A stretch of 64,000 nucleotides of DNA, taken from the NCBI RefSeq assembly GCF_014697625.1, contig NZ_JACJSG010000045.1, positions 1-64,000 on the forward strand, read 5' to 3'. Shown here one piece after another: positions 1-8,741 of this stretch (positions within the stretch are counted from its first letter, which is position 1; the number at the start of each line of letters is the position of its first letter). The position numbers were made by a program, and so were the translations under genes. The stretch is from Anabaena azotica FACHB-119 (GTDB lineage: Bacteria; Cyanobacteriota; Cyanobacteriia; Cyanobacteriales; Nostocaceae). The notes below the pieces were generated by a model that was not told the origin of the DNA, made no database searches, and worked only from the letters and a program-made list of their open reading frames with translations.

Positions 1-3
1 AGA

Positions 4-243
4 TTAACTCACTGGCTCTTTAAAACCTGCCAATTGCTTTTCATCCCCGCTCTTAGCACGAAAAACGCAACTGCGTTGCTGTTTCTCAGGGGTTTTCAAG
101 CTAACTTTTATAAGTAATTCTATTTGTTCGCGGTGTAAATCAGATTCCAAGGGTGGTTCGTCGCTGTAGATATCGCCTGGTGGAAAAATTATATCCTCAG
201 TGACATCTGGAGAACTAGGGGTAGTGGCAAGGGGTTGAGACAT
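4..243 (-). CDS. Small hypothetical protein, 79 aa
   Basis: A complete short frame with an ATG at 243 and a TAA at 4-6. The product is acidic and proline-rich in its first 35 residues (PPGDIYSDEPPLESD) and then predicted helical. It has no membrane segment, signal peptide or motif that I recognise. It lies downstream of rsgA on the same strand, separated by about 120 bases of tandem repeats, so it may be the last member of that unit or stand alone. Function unknown. The clean start and the non-repetitive protein favour a real gene. Confidence 0.55.
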   Translation of the reverse strand: MSQPLATTPSSPDVTEDIIFPPGDIYSDEPPLESDLHREQIELLIKVSLKTPEKQQRSCVFRAKSGDEKQLAGFKEPVS

Positions 244-362
244 AAAATTTAGTCATTAGTCATTAGTCATTAGTCATTAGTCAACAGTCCACAGTTATTC
301 TTCTCATCTCCCTCATCTCCCTCATCTCCCTCATCTCCCCCTACTCCCCCATCTCTCCCATC
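244..362. repeat. Tandem heptamer and CTCATCTCC-type repeats
   Basis: The spacer holds about five copies of a TTAGTCA heptamer followed by a pyrimidine run made of CTCATCTCC units. This is the short tandemly repeated repetitive (STRR) type of sequence known from heterocystous cyanobacteria. I see no gene in it. Confidence 0.8.
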
Positions 363-363
363 C

Positions 364-1491
364 CTACTCCTCTTCTTCTTGATACAAATCTTGTAGCGCC
401 TGTACTTGAGTGCGGCGGGAGGTGCGACGATATTTTTTACTTTCTAGTTTGGGTTCGTATTGACTTTGACCTTTGCCTTTGGTTTTGACTTTTAAGGTAG
501 ATTCAGGATCGGCTTGTTGGTTAAGTTGGGTTTGCCTAGCGATCGCATCTCCTAAAAATTCTAGATAATGTTCGTAGCGTTCCCAATCTCCGCGCACTGC
601 ACATTCTGGCTCATCTCGGTGCAAACAGTCGTTAAAGCGACAGCTAGCCACCGCTAAACGTTCTCTAGCTTCGGGGAAATAATATATTAATTCTTCTGGA
701 CTACAATCCACATCAGGTTGGTTAAACCCTGGTGTATCTGCCAATAAGCCACCACTGGGTAATTTAAATAATTCTACATGGCGGGTGGTATGACGACCAC
801 GAGCCAGTTTACCGGAAACTTCACCCACGCGCAGGTTAATGTCGGGAATCAGTGCATTAATTAAGCTAGATTTTCCCACACCAGAAGGCCCGGCAACTAC
901 AGTAATTTTGTTGCTGAGATATTTGGCTACTTGGTCAAGATTGATTTGATTTTGGACGCTGATAAATACTGGTTGATAACCCCAACTAGACAAGCGATCG
1001 CTAATTTGTTGCTGTTGTTCTGGACTAACTAAATCGCTCTTATTTAAGCATAAAACCACATCTAGTCCAGTAGTTTCTGCCTTAACTAAAAATCTACTGA
1101 GTTGATAAGGTTCTAGGGGAGGGTCAGCCACTGCAAAAACGAGCAGGATTTGGTTCGCATTGGCGATTGGCGGTCTGTCTAACTGAGTTTGCCGCGATAA
1201 AACCTCTGCGATCGCCCCCCGTTCTCCAGACCAATCTGGCTCCTCTATCACCACGCGATCGCCCACCATCACCTGTTGCCCGATTTTCTTCAACCGAGTC
1301 CGACGGGTACATAATAGGCAGAGGGGCAGAGGGGCGGAGGGGCAGAGGGGCAGAGAAGAATCTAATTTTTCTTTCTCCCCTGCTCCCCCACTCCCCTGCG
1401 CCTCTGCTTCAGAATCTAGCTGTACTTTGTAGAAATTTGCTTGCACGGCTAACACCGTACCCAATAACTGTCCAATGGGTAAAACTTTCAT
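364..1491 (-). CDS. rsgA: Ribosome small-subunit biogenesis GTPase RsgA
   Basis: Circularly permuted GTPase that acts on late 30S ribosome assembly in the cytoplasm. Visible are the N-terminal OB-fold, the G4-type NKSD motif, the G1 P-loop GPSGVGKSS placed after G4 (the permuted order), the DTPGF G3 motif, and a C-terminal zinc site with Cys and His in the CRFNDCLHRDEPEC region. I place the start at the ATG at 1491 (MKVLPIG), not at codons up to 1539, because this ATG shares one base with the stop of the upstream TusA-like gene (TAATG). The OB-fold carries an in-frame insertion of about 30 residues encoded by low-complexity repeat DNA (GEKEKLDSSLPLCPSAPL). This makes the protein about 375 aa, slightly longer than usual. 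Last well-recognised gene of the grpE-dnaK-dnaJ-tusA-rsgA run. Confidence 0.93.
   Translation of the reverse strand: MKVLPIGQLLGTVLAVQANFYKVQLDSEAEAQGSGGAGEKEKLDSSLPLCPSAPLPLCLLCTRRTRLKKIGQQVMVGDRVVIEEPDWSGERGAIAEVLSRQTQLDRPPIANANQILLVFAVADPPLEPYQLSRFLVKAETTGLDVVLCLNKSDLVSPEQQQQISDRLSSWGYQPVFISVQNQINLDQVAKYLSNKITVVAGPSGVGKSSLINALIPDINLRVGEVSGKLARGRHTTRHVELFKLPSGGLLADTPGFNQPDVDCSPEELIYYFPEARERLAVASCRFNDCLHRDEPECAVRGDWERYEHYLEFLGDAIARQTQLNQQADPESTLKVKTKGKGQSQYEPKLESKKYRRTSRRTQVQALQDLYQEEEE
1318..1411. repeat. GGGGCAGA-type repeat inserted in frame in rsgA
   Basis: A run of GGGGCAGAG/GGGGCGGAG units followed by an oppositely biased stretch (CTCCCCTGCTCCCCC) lies inside the rsgA frame. The same type of sequence is otherwise intergenic in this window. 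It translates to about 30 non-conserved residues in a loop of the OB-fold and keeps the frame open. Confidence 0.7.
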
Positions 1492-1745
1492 TAGGCAGTT
1501 ACGGGACGGCGGATTAATAGAGAAAAATAGCCACTGCAATCTGTAATTTGTTCTACCTGATAACCTGCCATTGTCAGGCTATCAGGTACTTGCTCAATTG
1601 GCTCTCCTGGGTCTAACCACACTTCCAGTAACCCTCCAGGCGGCATTTTCTCCAACCGGAGTTTTGTCCGCACAAAATTAATCGGGCAAGGAGTGCCACG
1701 TAAGTCAAGTTGAGCATCAGGAGTTGATATAGGAGAGAGCGTCAT
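1491..1745 (-). CDS. TusA/SirA-family sulfurtransferase-like protein
   Basis: An 84-residue protein with the TusA-family signature: an Asp-Leu-Arg-Gly segment followed by Cys-Pro (DLRGTPCPINFVRTKL), then a beta-strand, GEPIEQVP and a C-terminal strand. TusA-type proteins carry a persulfide on that cysteine and relay sulfur to tRNA thiolation or other acceptors. The motif reads CPIN where the family usually has CPxP, so the persulfide role is probable, not certain. Its ATG overlaps the dnaJ stop by one base, and its TAA overlaps the rsgA start by one base, so the three genes are probably translationally coupled. The link to chaperone and ribosome assembly genes has no obvious explanation. Confidence 0.82.
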   Translation of the reverse strand: MTLSPISTPDAQLDLRGTPCPINFVRTKLRLEKMPPGGLLEVWLDPGEPIEQVPDSLTMAGYQVEQITDCSGYFSLLIRRPVTA

Positions 1746-2872
1746 TACTTAAACAAATTTCCCAAAAAACCTTCTAGACCACCTTTACCAGTGCGGTCTC
1801 CCTTAATTTTAGCTAGCTTTTCTAGCAATTCTCTCTCCTCTGGGGTCACTTTGGTAGGAATATCAATTAACACCGTTAACAGATGATCGCCGCGACTCAC
1901 GGGATTACCTAAACGTGGTACGCCCCGATTTTCCAACTTCATCACGGTATTTGGTTGTGTGCCGGCGGGAATAATCAATTCCACAGGCCCATCCACAGTA
2001 TTTACTTCCAATCGGCAACCTAAAATTGCTTGTAAGTAACTAACTTTAATCTCCGAAAGAACATTAATGCCATCCCGTTGAAATTCCTCGTCCTCATTGA
2101 CGAACAAGTACACGTATAAATCGCCTGGAGGGCCGCCACGTTGACCAGCATCGCCTTCTTGACCAATACGTAAGCGTGTACCATTATCCACACCGGCGGG
2201 AATGGTAATTTTCAGTTTTTTGGTAACTTGGTTTGTCCCCTTACCATCACAAGTACCACATTTGTCTTCAATTACCTTGCCTGTGCCATTACAGGTAGGA
2301 CAAGTTGAGACTTGAGTGAAACTACCAAAAGGTGTTCTTGTGACACGGCGGACTTGGCCTGAACCGCTACAAGTCGAACAAGTACGGGGGCGAGTTCCTG
2401 GTTTTGCACCCGTACCTGTACAGGTTTCACAGGTTTCCAGATGGGAAATGCGAATCTCTTTTTCCCCACCAAATACCGCTTCCCGAAAGTCTAACTTCAA
2501 GTCTAGGCGTAAATCATCGCCACGCGCTGGCCCGCCGCGTCTGCTTTGCTGCGTAGGGCCACCCATACCACCAGCAAACCCACTGAAAATGCTTTCAAAG
2601 ATATCGGCAAAACCGCCCATATCACTCATATCTTGAAAGCCAACACCAGCCCCAGAAACACCTTCAGGGCCGAAGCGATCGTAACGCGCACGGGTTTCCG
2701 GCTCAGAAAGGACTTCATAAGCACGGTTAATTTCCTTAAAGCGATCTTCGGCTCCCGGTTCTTTATTCACATCAGGGTGATATTTCCGGGCTAGACGGCG
2801 GTAGGCTTGTTTGATTTCTTCTTTGTCAGCGTCACGAGCAACGCCTAGAATCTCATAATAGTCGCGGGCCAT
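1745..2872 (-). CDS. dnaJ: Chaperone protein DnaJ
   Basis: Type I Hsp40 co-chaperone that delivers unfolded substrates to DnaK and stimulates its ATPase. The J-domain (residues 1-70) has the HPD motif (YHPDVN). It is followed by a Gly/Phe-rich linker (GGFADIFESIFSGFAGG), four zinc-binding CxxCxGxG repeats (CETCTGTG, CSTCSGSG, CPTCNGTG, CGTCDGKG) and two C-terminal substrate-binding beta-sandwich domains. Length (375 aa) is normal. It lies downstream of dnaK on the same strand but separated by 544 bases of repeat-rich spacer, so it may also have its own promoter. Its stop overlaps the TusA-like start. Confidence 0.97.
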   Translation of the reverse strand: MARDYYEILGVARDADKEEIKQAYRRLARKYHPDVNKEPGAEDRFKEINRAYEVLSEPETRARYDRFGPEGVSGAGVGFQDMSDMGGFADIFESIFSGFAGGMGGPTQQSRRGGPARGDDLRLDLKLDFREAVFGGEKEIRISHLETCETCTGTGAKPGTRPRTCSTCSGSGQVRRVTRTPFGSFTQVSTCPTCNGTGKVIEDKCGTCDGKGTNQVTKKLKITIPAGVDNGTRLRIGQEGDAGQRGGPPGDLYVYLFVNEDEEFQRDGINVLSEIKVSYLQAILGCRLEVNTVDGPVELIIPAGTQPNTVMKLENRGVPRLGNPVSRGDHLLTVLIDIPTKVTPEERELLEKLAKIKGDRTGKGGLEGFLGNLFK

Positions 2873-3416
2873 ATAGCAAAGGTAAAAGTTAGGAGGAAGG
2901 AGGAAATATAGGCAGTAGACACCATCAGAGCATCTTGCCAGGGCTAGATAGAAGGCAAAGTTAAATTATGTTAATAACTGATTTTACCTTTTACCTTTAA
3001 CAAAATTCACCAACTAGTAAAGTAATGGGTACTTTCCTCGTAAAACTGGAAAAAGTTACCAAAACTAGGAGCAGAAAAAGTATAACTTTAGGCTCTTGCT
3101 TCCAAGTTGGCTGTCTCTTTTACAATTGTGCTACGTACTACGAGGAAACCTCCCTCATGAACTAGAGGGGCTAGCCGCACCATTAGGTGTGGAAAACCCT
3201 CCATGTTGGGGATTGGGGACTGGGGAAAGGGGAAAGGGGAAAGGGGAAAGGGGAAGCTTTTATCTTTGGGAATGGGATATTTTGGACTTGACATTAAACA
3301 ATCCAAAATTTAAAGGGGACTAAGGATGGGGTATTAAACAGTCAATATATTATCTATTTCCCAGTCCCCAGTCCCCAGTCCCCAATACCCAGTCCCCAAT
3401 ACCCAATACCCAATCC
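2873..3416. other. dnaK-dnaJ spacer, no convincing gene
   Basis: 544 bases. They contain a purine tract made of GGGGAAA units (about 3222-3256), CCCAGTCCCCAATAC repeats (3360-3416) and a non-repetitive middle part. A minus-strand frame at 3088-3306 is open (internal MEGFPHLMVRLAPLVHEGGF), but its first part translates the GGGGAAA repeat. I therefore do not call it a gene, though its last 37 codons look less random. A dnaJ promoter could lie in 2900-3080. Confidence 0.5.
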
Positions 3417-5387
3417 CTAATCTATCGCTTCATAATCAGCCTGTGCTGTGCTTTCGTCATCAAAATCAAAGTTAAACTGCGGTATGAGAGTTCCGCTAGG
3501 TGCAGGCGGGGTATCTGAGGCTAGGGAAATATGACCAATATCGGCGATCGCTTCTGTGACATCATCATTTTGGCTGCTAGCTCGATTGTACACATCAGCA
3601 CCGATGGAAAATAGAGTTTGTTGGAAATCATCCAAACATTGTTGAAACTCTTTGAGGGAAATGGCGGGGTTGGTCATTAAACTTTGAACTAATGTCGCTT
3701 TCTCGCTGGCTAGAACTTTCATTTGTTCGCCAATAAATTCGCCATTATCTTTTAAGGTAGATTCATAAATTATCAACAAATTATCTGCTTGATTTTTGAG
3801 TTCCACCAGTTCTCGGCGTTTTTTATCTTCTTCGGCATACACTTCTGCTTCTTGGCGCATCCGTTCTACTTCATTGTTGGTTAATCCACCTGTATTGGTA
3901 ATGCGAATACTTTGTTCTCTACCTGTGCCTTTATCTTGGGCTGCAACTTTGAGAATCCCGTTGACATCAATTTCAAAGGAAACTTCGATTTGCGGTACTC
4001 CACGGGGCGCAGGAGGGATGCCTGTTAAGAGAAATTTACCCAGGCTCTTATTATCCCTAGCCATTGCCCGCTCACCTTGGAGGACGTGAATTTCTACTGA
4101 AGTTTGTCCATCAACAGCAGTGGAAAATACTTGAGATTTGCTAGTGGGAATTGTGGTGTTTCGTTCGATGATTTTGGTGAATACTTCTCCCAAGGTTTCA
4201 ATTCCCAAGGATAAGGGTGTGACATCCAATAGCAGTAGATTGTCAACTTCTCCACCTAACACCCCGGCTTGAATAGCTGCACCCAATGCTACTGCTTCAT
4301 CAGGGTTAATCGAACGGTCTGGAGTTTTCCCATTGAAAAACTTGATTAAGGCATTCTGCACTGCGGGAATGCGGGTAGAACCACCGACCAAAATAATCTT
4401 ATCTATATTTTGTGGTTTCAGGTCGGCATCCTTGAGAGCTTGAATCATCGGTTCGATGGTGGCTTCAATTAAATGCCCTACCAACTCTTCAAATTTAGAA
4501 CGGTTGAGTTCCATTTCTAAATGCTTCGGCCCACTGTCATCAGCTGTAATAAAAGGCAAGTTAATTGAGGTACTTGCCATGCTGGAGAGTTCGATTTTGG
4601 CTTTTTCGGCTGCTTCTCGCAGGCGTTGCAGCGCCATTTTATCTTGGGCTAGGTCAACTTTTTCTTGTTGCAGGAAGCGTTCAATCATCCAATTGACGAC
4701 ACAGCCATCAAAGTCGTCGCCGCCTAGTTGATTATTACCTCCAGTAGCTTTGACTTCAAATACTCCGTCTCCCAACTGAAGGATGGAAACATCGAAGGTT
4801 CCGCCGCCTAAGTCAAAAACTAAGATGAGCTGTTCTTGGTCTTGTTTCTCCAAACCAAAGGCTAAAGCCGCAGCCGTGGGTTCATTAATAATTCGTAAGA
4901 CCTCCAGCCCGGCAATTGTACCCGCGTCTTTGGTGGCTTGTCTTTGGGCATCAGTAAAATACGCAGGTACGGTAATTACTGCTTGTGTGACTGCTTCACC
5001 CAAAAAGTTTTCCGCATCTTGTTTGAGCTTTTGTAAGACCATAGCGGATATTTCTTGGGGCGTGAAATTGCGTCCACGAATCTGCACGTCTACAGTTTCG
5101 TCTCGACCTTTGACACAGCTATAAGGTACGCGATCGCGTTCTGTTTGCGTATCATCCCAACGCCTACCGATAAACCGCTTAATACTAAAAATAGTATTCT
5201 CCGCATTGGTTACAGCTTGTCGTTTTGCCAACTGACCGATTAAGCGATCGCCACTTTTACCAAATCCCACAATACTCGGTGTAGTGCGTCCACCTTCGGT
5301 ATTAGCAATCACTATCGGTTGACCACCTTCCAAAACCGCAACACAACTATTTGTTGTGCCTAAGTCGATCCCAATAACTTTTCCCAT
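3417..5387 (-). CDS. dnaK: Molecular chaperone DnaK (Hsp70)
   Basis: 656 aa Hsp70. The N-terminal ATPase domain has IDLGTTNSCVAV (phosphate 1), VPAYFTDAQRQATKDAG, the phosphate 2 motif DLGGGTFDVS, and the adenosine motif LVGGSTRIPAVQ. The substrate-binding domain follows (DVTPLSLGIETLGE linker region) and then the helical lid. The tail is acidic (FDFDDESTAQADYEAID). It closely resembles the DnaK2-type chaperones of cyanobacteria. It lies 199 bases downstream of grpE and upstream of dnaJ on the same strand. I see no complete CIRCE operator (TTAGCACTC-N9-GAGTGCTAA) upstream of dnaK or grpE. Confidence 0.97.
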   Translation of the reverse strand: MGKVIGIDLGTTNSCVAVLEGGQPIVIANTEGGRTTPSIVGFGKSGDRLIGQLAKRQAVTNAENTIFSIKRFIGRRWDDTQTERDRVPYSCVKGRDETVDVQIRGRNFTPQEISAMVLQKLKQDAENFLGEAVTQAVITVPAYFTDAQRQATKDAGTIAGLEVLRIINEPTAAALAFGLEKQDQEQLILVFDLGGGTFDVSILQLGDGVFEVKATGGNNQLGGDDFDGCVVNWMIERFLQQEKVDLAQDKMALQRLREAAEKAKIELSSMASTSINLPFITADDSGPKHLEMELNRSKFEELVGHLIEATIEPMIQALKDADLKPQNIDKIILVGGSTRIPAVQNALIKFFNGKTPDRSINPDEAVALGAAIQAGVLGGEVDNLLLLDVTPLSLGIETLGEVFTKIIERNTTIPTSKSQVFSTAVDGQTSVEIHVLQGERAMARDNKSLGKFLLTGIPPAPRGVPQIEVSFEIDVNGILKVAAQDKGTGREQSIRITNTGGLTNNEVERMRQEAEVYAEEDKKRRELVELKNQADNLLIIYESTLKDNGEFIGEQMKVLASEKATLVQSLMTNPAISLKEFQQCLDDFQQTLFSIGADVYNRASSQNDDVTEAIADIGHISLASDTPPAPSGTLIPQFNFDFDDESTAQADYEAID

Positions 5388-5531
5388 ACGTAAATATATT
5401 TACTGAGTGCTTTAGTAGCCTAGACTTACTTTTTTTGGGTATAAACTTAGGCAGGAGGCAGGAGGCAGGAGGCAGAAGTTTTATTTAACTATTGCCTAAT
5501 CCCTAATCCCCAGTCCCCAATCCCTAACAAT

Positions 5532-5577
5532 GCTCGCCTCTACTATGACCTCAGCACTATTGGTCAGTGAGGCGAGC
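5532..5577 (-). promoter_or_regulatory. Long hairpin between grpE and dnaK
   Basis: On the transcript (minus strand) GCTCGCCTC and GAGGCGAGC form a perfect 9-bp stem, and inside it TGACC/GGTCA form a second stem. It starts 10 bases after the grpE stop and has no following T-run. I read it as an mRNA processing or attenuation hairpin inside the operon, not as a full terminator. Confidence 0.5.
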
Positions 5578-5586
5578 TGATACAGG

Positions 5587-6327
5587 TTAACTGTCGGCTG
5601 GACTCGACTGATTTTCCGGTGCTGGTGGTGCATCTTCCTTTGGAGCAGCCACCTTGACCATAGAATGGCGTAGCACGCGATCGCCCAAGTAATATCCGCG
5701 CACTAACTCTTCTAACACTGTTCCTTCTGGATGTTCATCCGTAGGTTCGCGCATTACTGCTTCGTGAAGATTAGGATCGAATTCTTGTCCTTCAGGACGC
5801 ATTGGCGAAACGCCCAACCGCTTCAGTGAATCTACTAGTTGTTTGTAAACTCCTTGATAACTTTTGTGAATGGTCATTTCGCCATCGGTTTGTGGTTTGA
5901 GATGCGATCGCGCCCGTTCAAAATTATCGACCACAGGCAACAATTCTAAAATTGTGTTTCTTTTTACCTGTAGGTCTAACTCTTCTTTTTCTTTTTGGGT
6001 GCGTTTGCGGTAATTTTCAAAATCTGCCGCCATCCGCATATATAGCGTACTGCGCTCTTCTAACTGTGCTTTGAGGGAATCAATTTGCCCTGACAATTCA
6101 GCCAAAGCGGCTGTATCAGTTCCCTGTGTCTGTGTTGTTGCGAAGCCATTATCTTCTGTAACTGTATCCCCCCCTACATTAGTTGGGGCTGTTACTTGTT
6201 CTGTTTCGCTCTTCAATTCGTTATTGTTAATTTCGGCTGGGGATTCACTCATAATTGCTTGCTTTACCTCTGTTGATTCACCCAATTGCTGGCTTGTATT
6301 GTTTACCTGTTTATTTTCGTCGATCAT
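5587..6327 (-). CDS. grpE: Nucleotide exchange factor GrpE
   Basis: 246 aa. The N-terminal 75 residues are acidic and probably disordered. They are followed by a long coiled coil (LSGQIDSLKAQLEERSTLYMR) and the conserved GrpE head, with ADFENYRKRTQKEKEEL, LLPVVDNFERA, and the C-terminal beta segment GYYLGDRVLRHSMVKVA. It releases ADP from DnaK. First gene of the minus-strand chaperone unit and divergent from pilB, with about 280 bases between them that must hold both promoters. Confidence 0.96.
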   Translation of the reverse strand: MIDENKQVNNTSQQLGESTEVKQAIMSESPAEINNNELKSETEQVTAPTNVGGDTVTEDNGFATTQTQGTDTAALAELSGQIDSLKAQLEERSTLYMRMAADFENYRKRTQKEKEELDLQVKRNTILELLPVVDNFERARSHLKPQTDGEMTIHKSYQGVYKQLVDSLKRLGVSPMRPEGQEFDPNLHEAVMREPTDEHPEGTVLEELVRGYYLGDRVLRHSMVKVAAPKEDAPPAPENQSSPADS

Positions 6328-6609
6328 TGTCCAAGTCTACTCATCCCAAATGTGATTTAGGGGAGTATTTCACCACAATGCACAACCTTGGTAGTTGATG
6401 GCTGTACACTGAGACTGATTTTTGCCGGATTTTCTCTGGCAAATGATCTGATCGTCATTTTATTTTTACAAATGGTAAACAGATTAGGGTCAATCGTCTA
6501 AGGGCGGTATTCCGAACGAGGCTCCCCAATTCTTCATACTGTTAATGAAAACTTTATGTCTCTGGCTGGGAATACTCTAAGCAGAGGTTTTCCTACTCAT
6601 TGCTCACCT

Positions 6610-8622
6610 ATGACTTACTCGTCACCACAACGGCGTAGCACGGCTCTAACTACAAGAACAGAGTTTTCACCTTTCGGTACTAAATTAGTCCAATCTGGCT
6701 ATGTTAATACCGAACAGATGAGACAAGCGCTGATTGAAAGTCGCAAGTCTGGTAGACCCTTGACAGATGTTTTGGAGTCAATTACCGGACGACAGCTATC
6801 ACCTGAGTTCCAGAGACAATATAAGAAACAGCAATTATTTGAACTAAAAATCCTCTACGGTGTTGAATCTCTCGATCCAGAGGTCAACAGTGTGGGAAAT
6901 ACGATGGTGGGGAATCTGATTGATAGTCTCATCCCCGTAGATGTTTGCCGTCGTCACCGTTTAGTACCGCTATCTAGGAATGATGAACACAACCCGCCTT
7001 ATGTGTTAGTGGCGATGGTTTCTCCAGATAATCTGGAAGCGTCAGATGACTTAAACCGCATCTTGCGCCCTCAAGGTTTGTCATTACAGCGTATGGTAAT
7101 TACCCAGGAGGATTACCAACAGCTAATTAACCAATATTTGGATGATTTGGCTGTGCGGCAAAAACACCTGGAACAAGAAAAGTCTACAGATATTAATCAA
7201 GATTTAGAAAATCTCGGCAATCTGGATATTGAAGATGCACCTGATGAGATGGAGGCTGATTTAGGTGCAGCTATGAAGGGTGCAGAAGATGCGCCAGTTA
7301 TTAACCTGGTTAATAGAATTTTGGCTAAGGCTCTGCACGATAAGGTTTCTGATATCCACGTTGAACCACAAGAAGAAAATCTCCGCATTCGCTTCCGCAA
7401 GGATGGTGTATTGCGGGAAGCTTTTCCCCCTCTACCGAAGAAAATTATTCCGGCGGTGACAGCGAGATTTAAAATTATCTCTAATTTAGATATTGCTGAA
7501 CGACGTTTACCCCAAGACGGACGTATCCGCCGGATGTTTGAGGGACGTAAGGTAGACTTCCGGGTAAATACCTTACCCAGTCGCTACGGGGAAAAGGTTT
7601 GTCTGCGGATTTTGGACAACTCTGCTACTCAGTTGGGGTTGAATAAGTTGATTACTGACCCAGAAACTTTGGGAATTGTCAAGGATATGGTCAGTAAGCC
7701 TTTCGGCTTGATTTTGGTAACGGGGCCGACTGGTTCAGGTAAGACGACTTCGCTGTATTCGGCGCTGGCGGAGAAGAACTCACCAGGGATTAATATCAGT
7801 ACTGTAGAAGACCCGATTGAATATAGTTTGCCGGGAATTACCCAGGTGCAGGTAATTCGGGAGAAGGGGTTGGATTTTGCCACGGCGTTACGGGCATTTT
7901 TACGACAAGACCCGGATGTGCTACTGGTGGGGGAGACGCGGGATAAGGAAACGGCGAAAACAGCGATTGAAGCGGCTTTAACGGGTCACTTGGTATTGAC
8001 TACATTACATACTAATGATGCTCCTGGCGCGATCGCTCGTTTGGGGGAAATGGGGATTGAACCATTCATGGTTTCCAGTTCCTTAATTGGGGTATTGGCG
8101 CAACGTCTAGTGCGGCGTGTCTGTTCTGATTGTCGTATTCCTTACATTCCCACACCTGAAGAACTTACCCGTTATGGGATGTCTGCTGCTGGTGAAGTGT
8201 CTGTCACCTTCTATAAGGCTAACACCGTACCCTCGGAAGCGATCGCTGATGCCAAAGCCAAAAATCAGCTTTGTCCAAGTTGTAACGGTGTCGGCTACAA
8301 AGGACGTTGCGGTGTGTATGAAGTCATGCGGGTTACGGAAAATCTGCAAACTTTAATCAACGAAGAAGCACCCACAGAACGGATCAAAGAAGTGGCGATC
8401 GAAGAAGGGATGAAAACCCTACTGGCTTATAGCTTAGAACTAGTGCGCCAAGGTTCCACCACCTTAGAAGAAGTAGAACGGGTAACATTCACCGACACAG
8501 GTTTAGAAGCTGAGTTAAAAGCTAAACGCAAGAGCGGTCTGACCTGTCGCACTTGCACCGCCCAATTACAACCAGAATGGCTAGATTGTCCCTACTGTAT
8601 GACACCGCGTTTTCAAGACTAG
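6610..8622 (+). CDS. pilB: Type IV pilus extension ATPase PilB
   Basis: GspE/PilB-family hexameric ATPase that drives pilus extension at the inner membrane. It has an N-terminal MshEN-type domain (FGTKLVQSGYVNTEQMRQAL), Walker A GPTGSGKTTS, Asp box, Walker B (DPDVLLVGETRDKETA) and His box (GHLVLTTLHTNDAPGA). A tetracysteine zinc site follows (CSDC ... CPSCNGVGYKGRCG). A further C-terminal zinc ribbon (CRTCTAQLQPEWLDCPYC) is seen in cyanobacterial homologues. I prefer the ATG at 6610 (MTYSSPQRRS, about 670 aa) with AGAGG 12 bases upstream; an ATG at 6556 is possible. First gene of pilB-pilT-pilC. Confidence 0.95.
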   Translation: MTYSSPQRRSTALTTRTEFSPFGTKLVQSGYVNTEQMRQALIESRKSGRPLTDVLESITGRQLSPEFQRQYKKQQLFELKILYGVESLDPEVNSVGNTMVGNLIDSLIPVDVCRRHRLVPLSRNDEHNPPYVLVAMVSPDNLEASDDLNRILRPQGLSLQRMVITQEDYQQLINQYLDDLAVRQKHLEQEKSTDINQDLENLGNLDIEDAPDEMEADLGAAMKGAEDAPVINLVNRILAKALHDKVSDIHVEPQEENLRIRFRKDGVLREAFPPLPKKIIPAVTARFKIISNLDIAERRLPQDGRIRRMFEGRKVDFRVNTLPSRYGEKVCLRILDNSATQLGLNKLITDPETLGIVKDMVSKPFGLILVTGPTGSGKTTSLYSALAEKNSPGINISTVEDPIEYSLPGITQVQVIREKGLDFATALRAFLRQDPDVLLVGETRDKETAKTAIEAALTGHLVLTTLHTNDAPGAIARLGEMGIEPFMVSSSLIGVLAQRLVRRVCSDCRIPYIPTPEELTRYGMSAAGEVSVTFYKANTVPSEAIADAKAKNQLCPSCNGVGYKGRCGVYEVMRVTENLQTLINEEAPTERIKEVAIEEGMKTLLAYSLELVRQGSTTLEEVERVTFTDTGLEAELKAKRKSGLTCRTCTAQLQPEWLDCPYCMTPRFQD

Positions 8623-8664
8623 TCCAGCAAGCGGTAATTTGCATTTAGTATTTTTGAATTTTGC

Positions 8665-8707
8665 GGAAAGTTGCGTGCGGGGGTTCCCCCCGTTGAGCAA
8701 ACTTTCC
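8665..8707. repeat. Palindromic hairpin element, copy 1 (pilB-pilT spacer)
   Basis: Outer arms GGAAAGTT (8665-8672) and AACTTTCC (8700-8707) enclose a core that reads GCGTGCGGGGGTTCCCCCCG then TTGAGCA. The same core with different but again complementary outer arms recurs at 48908-48948 and 53511-53551. Confidence 0.75.
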
Positions 8708-8741
8708 AAGAGGAATTTTGAATTTGGAGCGAAGCGACCCT

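Noticed and set aside
3088..3306. Small minus-strand gene between dnaK and dnaJ
   Set aside because: Its N-terminal half is translated GGGGAAA repeat; the rest is too short to support a gene by itself.
5388..5420. CIRCE heat-shock operator upstream of dnaK
   Set aside because: Only a GAGTGCTTTAG half-like stretch is present at about 5404; the TTAGCACTC partner at 9-base spacing is missing.
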